Assembly (NCBI RefSeq): GCF_007785775.2
Contig: NZ_VNIK02000009.1
Coordinates: 1 to 64,000, forward strand
DNA length: 64,000 nt
Direction of reading: 5' to 3'
Source of the DNA: Flagellimonas hadalis
GTDB taxonomy: Bacteria; Bacteroidota; Bacteroidia; Flavobacteriales; Flavobacteriaceae
In this document: positions 17,821 to 27,241 of the stretch, one piece after another
How positions within the stretch are numbered: the stretch's first letter is position 1
Layout of the letters: each line of letters starts with the position of its first letter
Program-made: the position numbers and the translations under genes
Notes under the pieces: generated by a model
The model's input: only the letters and a program-made list of their open reading frames with translations
The model's database searches: none
Told to the model about the DNA's origin: nothing

Positions 17821-17836
17821 GGCTTTTATTTGCTGG

Positions 17837-17844
17837 CAAATATA
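17837..17844 (-). promoter_or_regulatory. -7 promoter box of menG-porT (TATATTTG)
   Basis: Exact TAnnTTTG on the minus strand, 16 nt upstream of the chosen menG ATG. Confidence 0.5.
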
Positions 17845-17954
17845 CAACTTAGCCATCTGGGAGGAAGACAAAAATATTTGTGTAATTTTGCCGAGGAATA
17901 GCGGAAACTTTCCGTATTATGTTAATAGTATGTCATTTAGACTTCAATGACCAT

Positions 17955-17983
17955 TTTGTGGCGTACAAGGCGGAATTATTTGG
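17955..17983 (+). promoter_or_regulatory. possible trkA promoter
   Basis: TTTG at 17955-17958, then after 18 nt TATTTGG at 17977-17983, a shortened form of the -7 box. The trkA ATG is 22 nt downstream. Confidence 0.3.
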
Positions 17984-18004
17984 AAACACATCTTATTCTA
18001 ATCA

Positions 18005-19354
18005 ATGAGGATCATTATTGCAGGAGCTGGTGAGGTAGGCTTTCATTTGGCAAAACTTTTGTCCTATGAGGCCCAGGATATTACATTGATCGACACGGAC
18101 AAGGAGAAACTGTCCTACGCGGACAACCATTTGGACATACGTGTCCTGAGGGGGGATGCCACTTCCATCCAAGTGTTGCAGGATGCCGATGTGGACGGTT
18201 CGGATTTGGTGATTGGGGTCACGGCCTCGGAAACCACGAACCTTACCCTTTGCCTATTGGCCAAACAATTGGGCTGCAAAAGGACCATGGCCCGGATATC
18301 CAACACGGAATTCATGGACAATCGGGACATCCTCAAGTTTGAAGAGTTGGGAATTGATGAGCTTATCTCCCCAGAGCGTTTGGCCGCCATGGAAATCCAG
18401 TTGATGTTGAACCAGTCGGCCTTCAACGACACTTATGAATTTGAAGGCGGTGTGTTGACCATGTTCGGTGTGATTCTGCCCAAGACCGCACCCTTTGTGG
18501 GCAAAATGGTCAAGGAGGCTGCCCGCATTTTCCCGGAACTGCACTTTATGCCCATTGCGTTGCAGCGGATGGGCACGCAATTTACCCTCATTCCACGCGG
18601 GGATACCGTTTTCAAGGAAGGGGATCAAGTCTATTTCATCACTTCGGACAAAGGGGTGGAGGAACTGTACAAACTCACTGGCATGCAGAAGCAGGAGATC
18701 AAGAACGTGATGATCTTGGGTGGGAGCAAGGTCGGTTTCAAGACTGCACGGGACCTCTGCAGCAAAAAATTCAATGTCAAACTGATAGAAAAGAACAAAG
18801 AAAAGGCGTTCGACATTGCCGATGAGCTTCCCCATGCGCTGGTCATCAATGGGGATGGTAGGAACGTGGAGCTTTTGGAGGAGGAGAGCCTCGAGTCCAT
18901 GGATGCCTTCATTGCCGTCACCGGAAACTCGGAGACCAATATCATGTCCTGTCTGGTGGCCAAGAACAAAAAGATAAAAAAGACCATAGCCTTGGTGGAG
19001 AACATGGATTATTTCCAGTTGTCACATTCCATTGGGGTGGATACGCTCATCAATAAAAAGCTGTTGGCCGCCAACAGCATATTCCGGTACATTCGAAAAG
19101 GTGAAGTGCTGGCATTGACCCGTCTCAACAACCTCAATGCAGAGATATTGGAGTTTGAAGTGAAGGCTACCTCATTGGTGAACGGCGAGATCATCAAAGA
19201 ACTGAACTTTCCACGCGAAGCGAGCATAGGAGGGGTAATCCGAAATGGAGAGGGTATCATCGCCCTTGGAGATTTTAGAATAACCCAAGGGGACAAAGTA
19301 GTGGTCTGTTGCCTGCCCAAGGCCATACCCAAGATAGAAAAGCTGTTCCTGTAA
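18005..19354 (+). CDS. trkA: Trk system K+ uptake regulatory subunit TrkA
   Basis: 449 residues in two RCK repeats. NAD-binding motifs are IIIAGAGEVGFHLAKLLSYE at residues 2-21, with LIDTDKEK, and VMILGGSKVGFKTARDL at about 235, with LIEKNKEKA. Each is followed by an RCK_C module (residues of about 140-220 and 370-449). TrkA is the cytoplasmic ring that gates TrkH. Stop and start overlap with trkH (TAATG), so the two are translationally coupled. Confidence 0.96.
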   Translation: MRIIIAGAGEVGFHLAKLLSYEAQDITLIDTDKEKLSYADNHLDIRVLRGDATSIQVLQDADVDGSDLVIGVTASETTNLTLCLLAKQLGCKRTMARISNTEFMDNRDILKFEELGIDELISPERLAAMEIQLMLNQSAFNDTYEFEGGVLTMFGVILPKTAPFVGKMVKEAARIFPELHFMPIALQRMGTQFTLIPRGDTVFKEGDQVYFITSDKGVEELYKLTGMQKQEIKNVMILGGSKVGFKTARDLCSKKFNVKLIEKNKEKAFDIADELPHALVINGDGRNVELLEEESLESMDAFIAVTGNSETNIMSCLVAKNKKIKKTIALVENMDYFQLSHSIGVDTLINKKLLAANSIFRYIRKGEVLALTRLNNLNAEILEFEVKATSLVNGEIIKELNFPREASIGGVIRNGEGIIALGDFRITQGDKVVVCCLPKAIPKIEKLFL

Positions 19355-20844
19355 TGAGGCTCAACACACGAATCATTATCCATATTATGGGGCTTTTGCT
19401 CCTTTGTAACGGCTCTTTCATGCTTTTGGCCGCTTTTGCCAGTGCCATTTATAAGGATGGGGCGACGTTGGATATTGCTCTTGCCGCCATTGTTACCATG
19501 CTTTTTGGGATCATGGCCATGTTCTATACCCGAGGGCATAAAAAGGAAGTGAAGCGAAAAGAAGGGTATATCGTGGTGACCTTCGGATGGATCGTGATGT
19601 CCATTTCCGGGATGTTGCCCTATCTTTTTTCAGCGTCCATCCCTTCCATTACCGATGCCTTTTTTGAGACCATTTCGGGCTATACCACTACCGGGGCCTC
19701 CATTTTGGATGATATTGAGGTACTTCCCGAAGGAATCTTGCTTTGGCGGAGCCTTACCCACTGGATAGGAGGTATGGGGATCATTGTGCTGGCCATAGCC
19801 ATTTTGCCATTGTTGGGTATCGGGGGCATGCAGTTGTTCGCGGCGGAAGCACCCGGCCCGGGAGGTGACAAACTACATCCAAGGATCACGGACACGGCCA
19901 AACGACTTTGGCTCATCTATTTTGGATATACGGTATTGGAGACACTATTGTTGAAATTGGCGGGTATGACCTTTTTTGATGCGATCAACCATTCTTTGGC
20001 GACCATGTCCACAGGTGGTTTTTCTACTAAAAATGCCAGTTTGGCCTATTGGAACCACCAACCCATCATCCAATACATCACCATTCTCTTCATGTTCTTG
20101 GCAGGTAGCAATTTTGTATTGAGCTATTTTGCGTTAACAGGAAGGGTGCAGCGCATTTTGAAAGATGAGGAATTCAAATATTACCTTTGGTTTATATTGA
20201 TCTTCAGTATTTTATCGGCATTTGGAATTTATTTTAAGGCTGATGTTGCCATTTCTGAGTACCATCCTATGATCTGGGGCGAGGCAGAAAGTGCCTTTAG
20301 GCATGCACTTTTTCAAGTCGTCTCGGTCATCACCACAACGGGTTTTGTGTCTGCCGATTTCACGGCTTGGACACCCTTTTTGACCGTTCTCTTTTTTGGA
20401 TTGATGTTCTTGGGAGGCTCGGCAGGCTCCACGGCAGGGGGCATCAAGGTGATGCGTCACTTGATCATCATCAAAAATGGTGTTCTGGAGTTCAAACGGA
20501 CCTTGCACCCCAATGCGATCATCCCTGTGCGTTACAATGAAAAGACGGTGACAGAGCACATCGTGTACAATGTGATCGCTTTTTTTGTGCTCTACATGTT
20601 GCTTTTCATCATAGGGTCACTGGTACTGGGCTTTTTGGGCCTTGACTTTATCTCCGCAGTGGGCGGAGCAGCCTCTTCATTGGGCAATGTGGGCCCTGCT
20701 TTTGGGGATTTGAACCCTGTGAGCAACTACAACAGTCTTCCCCCGGCAGGAAAATGGTGGTGCGGTTTTTTGATGTTGTTGGGCCGTTTGGAACTATTCA
20801 CCGTATTGATTTTACTTACCCCATATTTTTGGAGAAAGACCTGA
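19354..20844 (+). CDS. trkH: Trk K+ uptake membrane subunit TrkH
   Basis: 496 residues from the ATG at 19354, which overlaps the trkA stop (TAATG). An earlier in-frame start at 19309 lies inside trkA and is less likely. Polytopic inner-membrane K+ channel subunit with four pore-loop units; selectivity-filter-like segments are SGYTTTGASI, STGGFSTKNA, ITTTGFVSADF and LGNVGPAFGDLNP. Partners with TrkA immediately upstream. Confidence 0.96.
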   Translation: MRLNTRIIIHIMGLLLLCNGSFMLLAAFASAIYKDGATLDIALAAIVTMLFGIMAMFYTRGHKKEVKRKEGYIVVTFGWIVMSISGMLPYLFSASIPSITDAFFETISGYTTTGASILDDIEVLPEGILLWRSLTHWIGGMGIIVLAIAILPLLGIGGMQLFAAEAPGPGGDKLHPRITDTAKRLWLIYFGYTVLETLLLKLAGMTFFDAINHSLATMSTGGFSTKNASLAYWNHQPIIQYITILFMFLAGSNFVLSYFALTGRVQRILKDEEFKYYLWFILIFSILSAFGIYFKADVAISEYHPMIWGEAESAFRHALFQVVSVITTTGFVSADFTAWTPFLTVLFFGLMFLGGSAGSTAGGIKVMRHLIIIKNGVLEFKRTLHPNAIIPVRYNEKTVTEHIVYNVIAFFVLYMLLFIIGSLVLGFLGLDFISAVGGAASSLGNVGPAFGDLNPVSNYNSLPPAGKWWCGFLMLLGRLELFTVLILLTPYFWRKT

Positions 20845-20887
20845 TTGGCTAAGATGCTGTCAGTTCAAGTTTTTTTCAAAGAAAAAA

Positions 20888-20933
20888 GTATCGAGAACAA
20901 GTATTTCCTTTAGGAATTTACCATTCTCGATAC
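20888..20933. terminator. bidirectional terminator between trkH and aminotransferase
   Basis: Arms 20888-20897 and 20924-20933 form a perfect 10-bp stem. The apex holds a smaller hairpin (TTCC/GGAA). A-run before and T-run after serve both convergent genes. Confidence 0.75.
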
Positions 20934-20992
20934 CCACTTTTTGTTTTACAAAAATCACTCGAATTGACAAGTGATTTGATATGCGAAAGTTA

Positions 20993-22180
20993 TTACACCA
21001 CTGCCTTGATACGGGCAATGGCTTCCCTTAATTCCTTTTCCGAAGCCGCATAGGAAATACGGATGCAGTTGGGGTTTCCAAATGCTTCACCTGTTACCGT
21101 GGCCACATTGGCGTGTTCCAACAAATACAACGCAAAATCCTCAGCGCTATTGATGGTGGTCCCTTTCAATGTTTTTCCGAAGAATGCGGAAATATCAGGG
21201 AACACATAGAAAGCACCTTCGGGTACATTGAGTTTGAACCCATCGATCTCACCCAACAATTCGAGTACAAGGTCTCTTCTTTTGTGGAACTCATCGATCA
21301 TGTACTGGATTTTGCTCACTGGCGCTTCCAAAGCGGTGATCACGGCACGTTGTGCAATGGAATTGGCTCCACTGGTCACCTGTCCCTGAAGTTTGTTACA
21401 GCCCTTGGCGATCCACTCCGGGGCTCCAATATATCCAATTCGCCATCCGGTCATCGCGAAGGCCTTGGAAACACCGTTCACGGTCACCGTTCTATCATAC
21501 ATTCCATCGATTCCGGCAATGCTCACGTGTCCACCTTTGGTGAAGTTGATATGTTCGTAGATTTCGTCGGAGACCACATAGATGTCCGGGTATTTTTTCA
21601 AGACCTCGGCCAAACCTTCCAATTCCGCTTTGCTGTACACCGAACCACTGGGGTTGCAAGGTGAACTGAACCAGAACATACGCGTTTTTGGGGTAATGGC
21701 AGCTTCCAATTGCTCTGGCGTCATTTTGAAATCGGTTTCGATGCCAGTTGGTACTTCAACGGGAATCCCTTCGGCCAATTTCACGATATCGCTATAGCTC
21801 ACCCAATAAGGAGCGGGAAGTATCACTTCATCACCTGGGTTCAACACTACCATGGCTACATTGTACAGGGATTGTTTTGCCCCTGTGGAAACCACGATCT
21901 GGTTGGGTCCATAGTCCAGGTTATTGTCCCTTTTGAATTTGAGGGTGATGGCCTTCTTCAGCTCGGGATACCCATCCACTGGGGTATAGCTGCTATAATT
22001 TTCATCAATGGCCTGTTTTGCGGCCTCTTTTATGAAATCGGGGATATTGAAGTCGGGCTCTCCCAAGCTCAACCCTATGATATCCTTGCCTTCATTCCGT
22101 AACTCCCTGGCCTTGGCCGCCATGGCCAAAGTTGCTGACGTGGACATGTTCTGTATCCTGTCAGATAGATGGTTGCTCAT
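20993..22180 (-). CDS. class I PLP aminotransferase (aspartate-type)
   Basis: 395 residues, fold type I. Motifs: GLSLGEPDFNIPDFIKEA at about 37-54, the substrate loop YTPVDGYPELKKAI, WFSSPCNPSGSVYSKAEL, YVVSDEIYEH with the PLP-contacting Asp and Tyr, and the Schiff-base lysine in NGVSKAFAMTGWRIGYIG. This pattern fits the Ig subfamily of aspartate/prephenate aminotransferases. Substrate preference is not decided by sequence. It follows the desaturase gene by 15 nt on the same strand, so co-transcription is likely although the functions look unrelated. Confidence 0.93.
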   Translation of the reverse strand: MSNHLSDRIQNMSTSATLAMAAKARELRNEGKDIIGLSLGEPDFNIPDFIKEAAKQAIDENYSSYTPVDGYPELKKAITLKFKRDNNLDYGPNQIVVSTGAKQSLYNVAMVVLNPGDEVILPAPYWVSYSDIVKLAEGIPVEVPTGIETDFKMTPEQLEAAITPKTRMFWFSSPCNPSGSVYSKAELEGLAEVLKKYPDIYVVSDEIYEHINFTKGGHVSIAGIDGMYDRTVTVNGVSKAFAMTGWRIGYIGAPEWIAKGCNKLQGQVTSGANSIAQRAVITALEAPVSKIQYMIDEFHKRRDLVLELLGEIDGFKLNVPEGAFYVFPDISAFFGKTLKGTTINSAEDFALYLLEHANVATVTGEAFGNPNCIRISYAASEKELREAIARIKAVV

Positions 22181-22195
22181 GTGATATGCTTGTTT

Positions 22196-23299
22196 TTACT
22201 GGTACTGAAGCTCTGGGTTTTTGCCCAGTTCCTTCAAATGTTTGAAGTGCGAAATTATAGCTTTTCTGGTAGTTTTATATTCGTTGTAGGGCAAATTAAA
22301 CTCCTTGGCCGTCTGTTTCACAATTTTGGAAATTTTTGTGTAGTGGATATGGCTGATGTTGGGGAAAATGTGATGCTCCACTTGATGGTTCAAACCTCCC
22401 GTGAACCAGTTCACTATCTTGTTCTTCGTGCCAAAGTTTACGGTGGTGAACAGTTGGTGGATGGCCCAGGTATTCTTCATGTTGCCCTCTTCATCGGGAA
22501 GAGGTTGGTCCGCATGGTCCACAATGTGCGCCAATTGGAAAACCACACTCAGGATCACACCGGCCACATAGTGCATGATGAAGAACCCAAGAAGCACTTG
22601 CCACCAGGCAATATCGGCAAAAATCAGAGGAAGGACTATCCAAATGGTGATGTAGAGCACTTTGGTGATGACCAGTGTACTCCAGTTGATCACGGGGTTT
22701 GGAAGTTTGCCGTAGCTCAGTTTGCGCTTCATGTAGCGGTACATCTGCTGGAAATCCGTGGTAATGGCCCAGTTGAAGGTCAATAATCCATAAAGCAGAA
22801 TGGAATAGTAATGTTGGAACTTATGGTGTTTTCTCCATTCCGCATGCTTGGAGAACCTTAATATTCTTCCGGCTTCCATATCCTCGTCATGTTCGTGGAT
22901 GTTGGTGTAGGTGTGGTGCAGTACGTTGTGCTGTACCTGCCAGTTGTACACGTTACCTGCCAAGATATAGATGCTGCTTCCCATGATCTTGTTCACCCAT
23001 TTCTTGTTGGAATAGGAGCCATGGTTGCCATCGTGCATCACGTTCATGCCCACTCCGGCCATACCTACTCCCATGGTGATGGAAAGTAAAAGATAGGCCC
23101 AAAAAGGCAGGTTCAAGGTCAACATTAAAAAATAGGGGGTCAAAAAAACGGCAAACATCACTATGGTCTTGAGGTGAAGTTTCCAGTTTCCGGTTTTTTT
23201 GAGATCATTTTCATTGAAGTATTCGTTCACTCTTTTGTTCAGTGTCTTAAAAAACTGTGCTGAATCCTTTCTTGAAAACCGGATGGTATTCTTATCCAT
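22196..23299 (-). CDS. membrane fatty acid desaturase (acyl-CoA/acyl-lipid type)
   Basis: 367 residues with four hydrophobic helices and the three histidine boxes of the di-iron desaturases: HDGNH at about 88-92, HNVLHH at about 123-128 and HQVEHH at about 306-311. The third box with Q in place of the first H is typical of front-end or linoleoyl-CoA-type desaturases. There is no fused cytochrome b5. It introduces a double bond into a fatty acyl chain at the inner membrane; regiospecificity is unknown. A TAnnTTTG box lies 14 nt upstream. Confidence 0.93.
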   Translation of the reverse strand: MDKNTIRFSRKDSAQFFKTLNKRVNEYFNENDLKKTGNWKLHLKTIVMFAVFLTPYFLMLTLNLPFWAYLLLSITMGVGMAGVGMNVMHDGNHGSYSNKKWVNKIMGSSIYILAGNVYNWQVQHNVLHHTYTNIHEHDEDMEAGRILRFSKHAEWRKHHKFQHYYSILLYGLLTFNWAITTDFQQMYRYMKRKLSYGKLPNPVINWSTLVITKVLYITIWIVLPLIFADIAWWQVLLGFFIMHYVAGVILSVVFQLAHIVDHADQPLPDEEGNMKNTWAIHQLFTTVNFGTKNKIVNWFTGGLNHQVEHHIFPNISHIHYTKISKIVKQTAKEFNLPYNEYKTTRKAIISHFKHLKELGKNPELQYQ

Positions 23300-23313
23300 A
23301 AAAAAAATTTTTA

Positions 23314-23321
23314 CAAAGGTA
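23314..23321 (-). promoter_or_regulatory. -7 promoter box of the desaturase operon (TACCTTTG)
   Basis: Exact TAnnTTTG on the minus strand, 14 nt upstream of the ATG. A TTG occurs about 21 nt further upstream (minus-strand reading of 23343-23345). Confidence 0.55.
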
Positions 23322-23413
23322 ACTATTATTGCCCGTTAAAGGCAACAACTACCTGTTAGAACGGTGTTAAGGTCTTTAAAAGTATTAATTTTACCTAAAT
23401 TAACACTAAAGGC

Positions 23414-24049
23414 ATGAATGCAGACCTTGTTTTCAAATATTTTACGACGCTCACCGACTCACAAAAGAAACATTTTAAGGAGTTGGAGGTATTGTACAAG
23501 GACTGGAACACCAAGATCAATGTGGTTTCCCGGAAGGACATTGACGAGCTGTACCTTCGCCATGTGCTCCATTCCTTGGGCATTGCCCGTATCCAGACCT
23601 TCAATGAAGGAAGCCAAATATTGGACGTGGGTACCGGAGGGGGATTCCCTGGGATACCGTTGGCCATTTTGTTTCCGAATGTGGAGTTCACCTTGGTGGA
23701 TGCCATTGGAAAAAAAGTAAAAGTGGTGCAGGAAGTGGTAGACGGACTGAAACTTGAGAACGTTACTGCCGTCCATACCAGGGTCGAGGATTTGCCGGGC
23801 CAATATGATTTTATCGTGAGCCGTGCAGTGGCCGCCATGCCCACCTTTGTGCACTGGACCAAGGGCAAGATCAAAAAGGATTCATCGCACGAGCGAAAAA
23901 ATGGCATACTCTATCTCAAAGGTGGAGACCTTGCCGAAGAACTAAAAGATTACACCACCATCCAGACCTTTGATCTGAAGGAGTATTTTGAAGAGGATTT
24001 TTTTGAGACCAAGAAAGTGGTCTATCTACCGCAAAAATTCAAGGGATAA
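23414..24049 (+). CDS. rsmG: 16S rRNA (guanine-N7) methyltransferase
   Basis: 211 residues. Methylates N7 of G527 (E. coli numbering) in 16S rRNA with SAM. Family signatures: YKDWNTKINVVSRKDIDELY at about 29-48, SLGIARI, the SAM motif ILDVGTGGGFPGIPLAILFP at about 71-90, and FIVSRAVAAMP near 136. Single gene, divergent from the desaturase operon. Confidence 0.96.
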   Translation: MNADLVFKYFTTLTDSQKKHFKELEVLYKDWNTKINVVSRKDIDELYLRHVLHSLGIARIQTFNEGSQILDVGTGGGFPGIPLAILFPNVEFTLVDAIGKKVKVVQEVVDGLKLENVTAVHTRVEDLPGQYDFIVSRAVAAMPTFVHWTKGKIKKDSSHERKNGILYLKGGDLAEELKDYTTIQTFDLKEYFEEDFFETKKVVYLPQKFKG

Positions 24050-24051
24050 TA

Positions 24052-24174
24052 TTAGATGCTGTACATCCGTTGATAGACCAGCCTACATTTTCTTGAATAT
24101 TCCTTGGCATATTGCCACATACGGTCATATTTCTTGATCATCAAATTTCCCCATGCATTGATTCGTTCTCTCAT
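24052..24174 (-). CDS. small basic protein, 40 residues, uncharacterised
   Basis: An uninterrupted 40-codon frame from the ATG at 24172-24174 to a TAA whose last base is 3 nt past the convergent rsmG stop. The product is rich in Lys, Arg, Tyr and Trp (MRERINAWGN at the start, YAKEYSRKCR in the middle), has no signal peptide and looks helical. The composition is protein-like, and the region between rsmG and the creatininase gene is otherwise empty. I recognise no family. Evidence is the frame and composition only. Confidence 0.5.
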   Translation of the reverse strand: MRERINAWGNLMIKKYDRMWQYAKEYSRKCRLVYQRMYSI

Positions 24175-24291
24175 GACTACAATGATTTGAAAGCGTTAAG
24201 TTACTGAAGTTACATTCAATTTACAATTACTTAACGTTAATTTTACATTTAAATTATTAGGGCGCTTTGATGATCTATAGTAAAACAACCG

Positions 24292-25056
24292 TCATTCATA
24301 GAGATTTTCCATGTCCGCTTCGGCAATATCGATGAACAGCTTTGCCATTTTTGTGCAAATGGCATCAAAAAACATTTTTCCCTTCTCGGCAGTCGCTTTG
24401 GATGGGTCGCCGACACCGGTATCAGTGCTTATTTTGGACCAAGGGCGCTCGGTCCAGGCCCAACCTTCGGAGAAAGCCTTGATCTTGTTCTTGAATTCTT
24501 TTCCATCGCCCCAATGTTCCTTGGGAAGCACCAATTCTGGCGCTAAATGGAGGATGAGACTGGTTTCCATTTCATCGGCATGGTCACCGGGGTTTTCAAA
24601 AATGTCCTTTTTTTCCACCATTTTGAACCAATTGGTCACACAGATGAACATTTTGGGGAAGAGTAGCCCCAATTCCCGTACCAATGCTTCCCAATTGTTG
24701 CCACCATGACTGTTGAGGATCATGAACTTATGGATGCCCTGTCTGTCCAAAACACTGACAATGTCCTTCAAAATGGCCAATTGGGTGCTGGGGTTGAGGT
24801 TCATGTCCAAATAAATATCGGATTGCCCCGTGTTCACCCCAAAAGGAATGGTGGGGAGCACCACGACCTTGCTGCCATGTTCCCAAGCCAGTCTAGCCGA
24901 TTCCTCGGCGATTGCAGTGCCCTCAATGGTGTCCGTGGCATAGGGAAGATGGTAGTTGTGCGCTTCCGTGGCGGCCCAAGGGAGGACGGCCAAATCAAAG
25001 GATTCGTCTTTCAAATGTTTCCAGTTGGTCTCTGCCAAAATAAAGGGTCTGGGCAT
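24292..25056 (-). CDS. creatininase-family amidohydrolase
   Basis: 254 residues. Metal-ligand positions of the creatininase fold are visible: Glu in WAATEAHNYHLPYATD at about 28-43 with His and Asp ligands, ILNSHGGNNWEALVREL at about 112-128, and the acidic site DHADEMETS at about 156-164. The family includes creatinine amidohydrolase and enzymes of cofactor biosynthesis such as mycofactocin MftE and FAPy deformylase; the substrate here is unknown. The enzyme would be cytoplasmic. Confidence 0.88.
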   Translation of the reverse strand: MPRPFILAETNWKHLKDESFDLAVLPWAATEAHNYHLPYATDTIEGTAIAEESARLAWEHGSKVVVLPTIPFGVNTGQSDIYLDMNLNPSTQLAILKDIVSVLDRQGIHKFMILNSHGGNNWEALVRELGLLFPKMFICVTNWFKMVEKKDIFENPGDHADEMETSLILHLAPELVLPKEHWGDGKEFKNKIKAFSEGWAWTERPWSKISTDTGVGDPSKATAEKGKMFFDAICTKMAKLFIDIAEADMENLYE

Positions 25057-25081
25057 TTTGTTGGGTTTAAAGAATGAAAAA

Positions 25082-25108
25082 GGCCACTATTCCCTTGGAA
25101 TAATGGCC
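25082..25108 (-). terminator. terminator of pruA
   Basis: Inverted repeat 25082-25093 with 25097-25108, one mismatch and a 3-nt loop. T-rich run follows on the minus strand, 26 nt after the pruA stop. Confidence 0.75.
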
Positions 25109-25134
25109 ATGAATTTAATGAATAAGCTTTTAAT

Positions 25135-26763
25135 CTATCCCAAAAATGGGTAACGATAATTTTCAGGGGTCACAAAAGTCTCCTTGATCAACCTAGGGGA
25201 AACCCAACGAAGCAAGTTCTGCATGGAACCTGCCTTGTCGTTGGTGCCTGATGCCCTTGCGCCGCCAAATGGCTGTTGGCCCACAACTGCCCCTGTCGGC
25301 TTGTCGTTGATGTAGAAGTTTCCGGCGCAGTTTTGCAAAGCCTTAGTGGCCTCGTCAATGGCGTAGCGGTCTTTGGCCAACACGGCCCCGGTCAATCCAT
25401 ATTCGGATGTGCCGTCCACCAGTTCCAATGTTTTGCTCCAATCCTTGTCCTCATAAACATAGACGGTCACAACAGGACCGAAAAGTTCGGTGCACATGGT
25501 GGTGTATTTGGGGTTGCTGGTCAAAATCACGGTAGGCTCCACAAAGTATCCCACAGATTTGTCGTATCCACCACCTACAATGATCTCTGCATCCTTGTCT
25601 GCCTTGGCCTGATCGATGTACTTGGCCAATTTGTCAAAAGAACCCTCGTGGATCACCGCGGTGATGAAGTTGCTCATATCGGCAGGAGAGCCCGGTTTGT
25701 TGAAAGAATTCACATCGGCTTTCACCAAATCCAAGATTTCGTTCGCGGTGGATTTGGGCAGATAGACCCTAGAAGCCGCACTACATTTTTGTCCTTGGAA
25801 CTCAAAGGCACCTCGTGTAATGGCCGTGGCCACTTGTTGGGGCTTTGCGGTAGGGTGGGCTATGATAAAATCCTTTCCTCCGGTCTCGCCAACGATCCTC
25901 GGATACGTTTTATACGTGTGGATGTTGTTCCCGATCTGTTTCCAAAGTTCCTTGAAGACATGGGTGGATCCTGTAAAGTGTATCCCGGCAAAATCTGGAC
26001 TGGCCAGCAAGGTGTCGGAAATCATCACCGGGTCGCCATAGATCACATTGATGACGCCATCGGGAAGTCCTGCCTCCTTGAAAACGTCAACGATGACCTT
26101 GGCGGAAAACACTTGGCTGTCACTGGGCTTCCAAACCACCACGTTGCCCATCATCGCGGCACTGGCCGGAAGGTTTCCGGCGATAGCGGTAAAGTTGAAC
26201 GGGGTGATGGCGTACACAAAGCCTTCCAGTGGCCTATATTCCACACGGTTCCAAATCCCTTCGGAGGATTCGGGCTGCTCGGAATAGATCTGGGCCATAT
26301 ATTCCACATTGAACCTCAAGAAGTCCACGAGCTCGCAGGCGGAATCAATTTCTGCCTGATAGATGTTCTTTGATTGTGCCAACATGGTCGCGGCGTTCAT
26401 TTTGGCGCGGTAGGGGCCTGCAATGAGTTCGGCTGCCTTCAGGAAGATGGCGGCACGCTGTTCCCATGTGAGGTCTGCCCAGGCCTTTCTGGCCTCCAAA
26501 CAGTTGGAGATGGCCTGTTCCACATGTTTTTTTTCGGCCAAATGATAGTGGCCCACAACATGCTTGTGCTCGTGCGGAGGGGACATGGGTCTGGTGTTTC
26601 CGGTCTTGATCTCTTCACTGCCAATATAAAGAGGAACCTCAACCTTTCCATTATAATAGGCCTCGTACTGTTTTAATACTTCTTCGCGCTCCGGACTGCC
26701 CGGGGCGTAACTTTTTACCGGCTCGTTGACTGCGGTTGGAACTTGAAAAAATCCTTTTCCCAT
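25135..26763 (-). CDS. pruA: L-glutamate gamma-semialdehyde dehydrogenase (P5C dehydrogenase)
   Basis: 542 residues. NAD+-dependent oxidation of glutamate semialdehyde to glutamate, the second step of proline breakdown. ALDH signatures: YAITPFNFTAIAGNLP, VVWKPSDSQ, FTGSTHVFKELWKQIG, catalytic Glu in VGETGGKDF and catalytic Cys in FEFQGQKCSAASRVYLP. The N-terminal 60 residues fit the P5CDH1 group found in Bacteroidota and eukaryotes. It is a stand-alone enzyme with no fused proline dehydrogenase, which must be encoded elsewhere. Monocistronic. Confidence 0.95.
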   Translation of the reverse strand: MGKGFFQVPTAVNEPVKSYAPGSPEREEVLKQYEAYYNGKVEVPLYIGSEEIKTGNTRPMSPPHEHKHVVGHYHLAEKKHVEQAISNCLEARKAWADLTWEQRAAIFLKAAELIAGPYRAKMNAATMLAQSKNIYQAEIDSACELVDFLRFNVEYMAQIYSEQPESSEGIWNRVEYRPLEGFVYAITPFNFTAIAGNLPASAAMMGNVVVWKPSDSQVFSAKVIVDVFKEAGLPDGVINVIYGDPVMISDTLLASPDFAGIHFTGSTHVFKELWKQIGNNIHTYKTYPRIVGETGGKDFIIAHPTAKPQQVATAITRGAFEFQGQKCSAASRVYLPKSTANEILDLVKADVNSFNKPGSPADMSNFITAVIHEGSFDKLAKYIDQAKADKDAEIIVGGGYDKSVGYFVEPTVILTSNPKYTTMCTELFGPVVTVYVYEDKDWSKTLELVDGTSEYGLTGAVLAKDRYAIDEATKALQNCAGNFYINDKPTGAVVGQQPFGGARASGTNDKAGSMQNLLRWVSPRLIKETFVTPENYRYPFLG

Positions 26764-26808
26764 GTTTTGCTTTTAATTTTTGTTAGAATATTTATTACAC
26801 AGTGGCAA

Positions 26809-26816
26809 CAAAGTTA
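26809..26816 (-). promoter_or_regulatory. -7 promoter box of pruA (TAACTTTG)
   Basis: Exact TAnnTTTG on the minus strand, 45 nt upstream of the pruA ATG. Confidence 0.45.
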
Positions 26817-26851
26817 CTAAAAGCAAAATCGATTTGGAAAGGAAGTGCGGC

Positions 26852-27238
26852 CTAGTTTATGGCAAAAGGGGCGGAGAACTTGAACGTTGGGATCTCCACT
26901 TCAAACTCCTCGGCATTGGTGAAATTCACCATGTGGTAATGGCCCTTCATGGCCCCAATGGGTGATGCCAGCAAACAACCTGAGCTATAGGTATGGGACT
27001 TTCCGGGCTTTATCACCGGCTTTCGGCCGATAACTCCCTCGCCGTCCACTGTCTCAGGGTCTTTTAAGGCATCAAAGATGTCCCAGTGCCTTGCGGTGAG
27101 TTGCACCGTGTCCTTGCTTAGGTTTTCTATGGTTATGGTGTACCCGAAGGCATAGTGCATCCTATAATTTTTGAAGAACGTGCCCTCAAAACTCGTCTGT
27201 ACCGATACCTTTATCCCTTTGGTGACTTGAGTGAACAT
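26852..27238 (-). CDS. apaG: ApaG-domain protein
   Basis: 128 residues, the usual length. The fibronectin-III-like ApaG fold shows as YTITIENLSKDTVQLTARHW at about 34-53, the glycine-rich VDGEGVIGRKPVIKPG and YSSGCLLASPIGAMKGHYH. The gene name comes from association with Co2+/Mg2+ phenotypes in enterobacteria; molecular function is not settled. It starts 3 nt after the DUF3667 stop, which itself follows the T9SS plug gene by 36 nt, so these three may form one transcript. Confidence 0.92.
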   Translation of the reverse strand: MFTQVTKGIKVSVQTSFEGTFFKNYRMHYAFGYTITIENLSKDTVQLTARHWDIFDALKDPETVDGEGVIGRKPVIKPGKSHTYSSGCLLASPIGAMKGHYHMVNFTNAEEFEVEIPTFKFSAPFAIN

Positions 27239-27241
27239 AAG

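Noticed and set aside
25276-26373. Long plus-strand open frame antisense to pruA (365 codons)
   Set aside because: pruA has full ALDH motifs on the other strand; the antisense frame shows no recognisable protein features.
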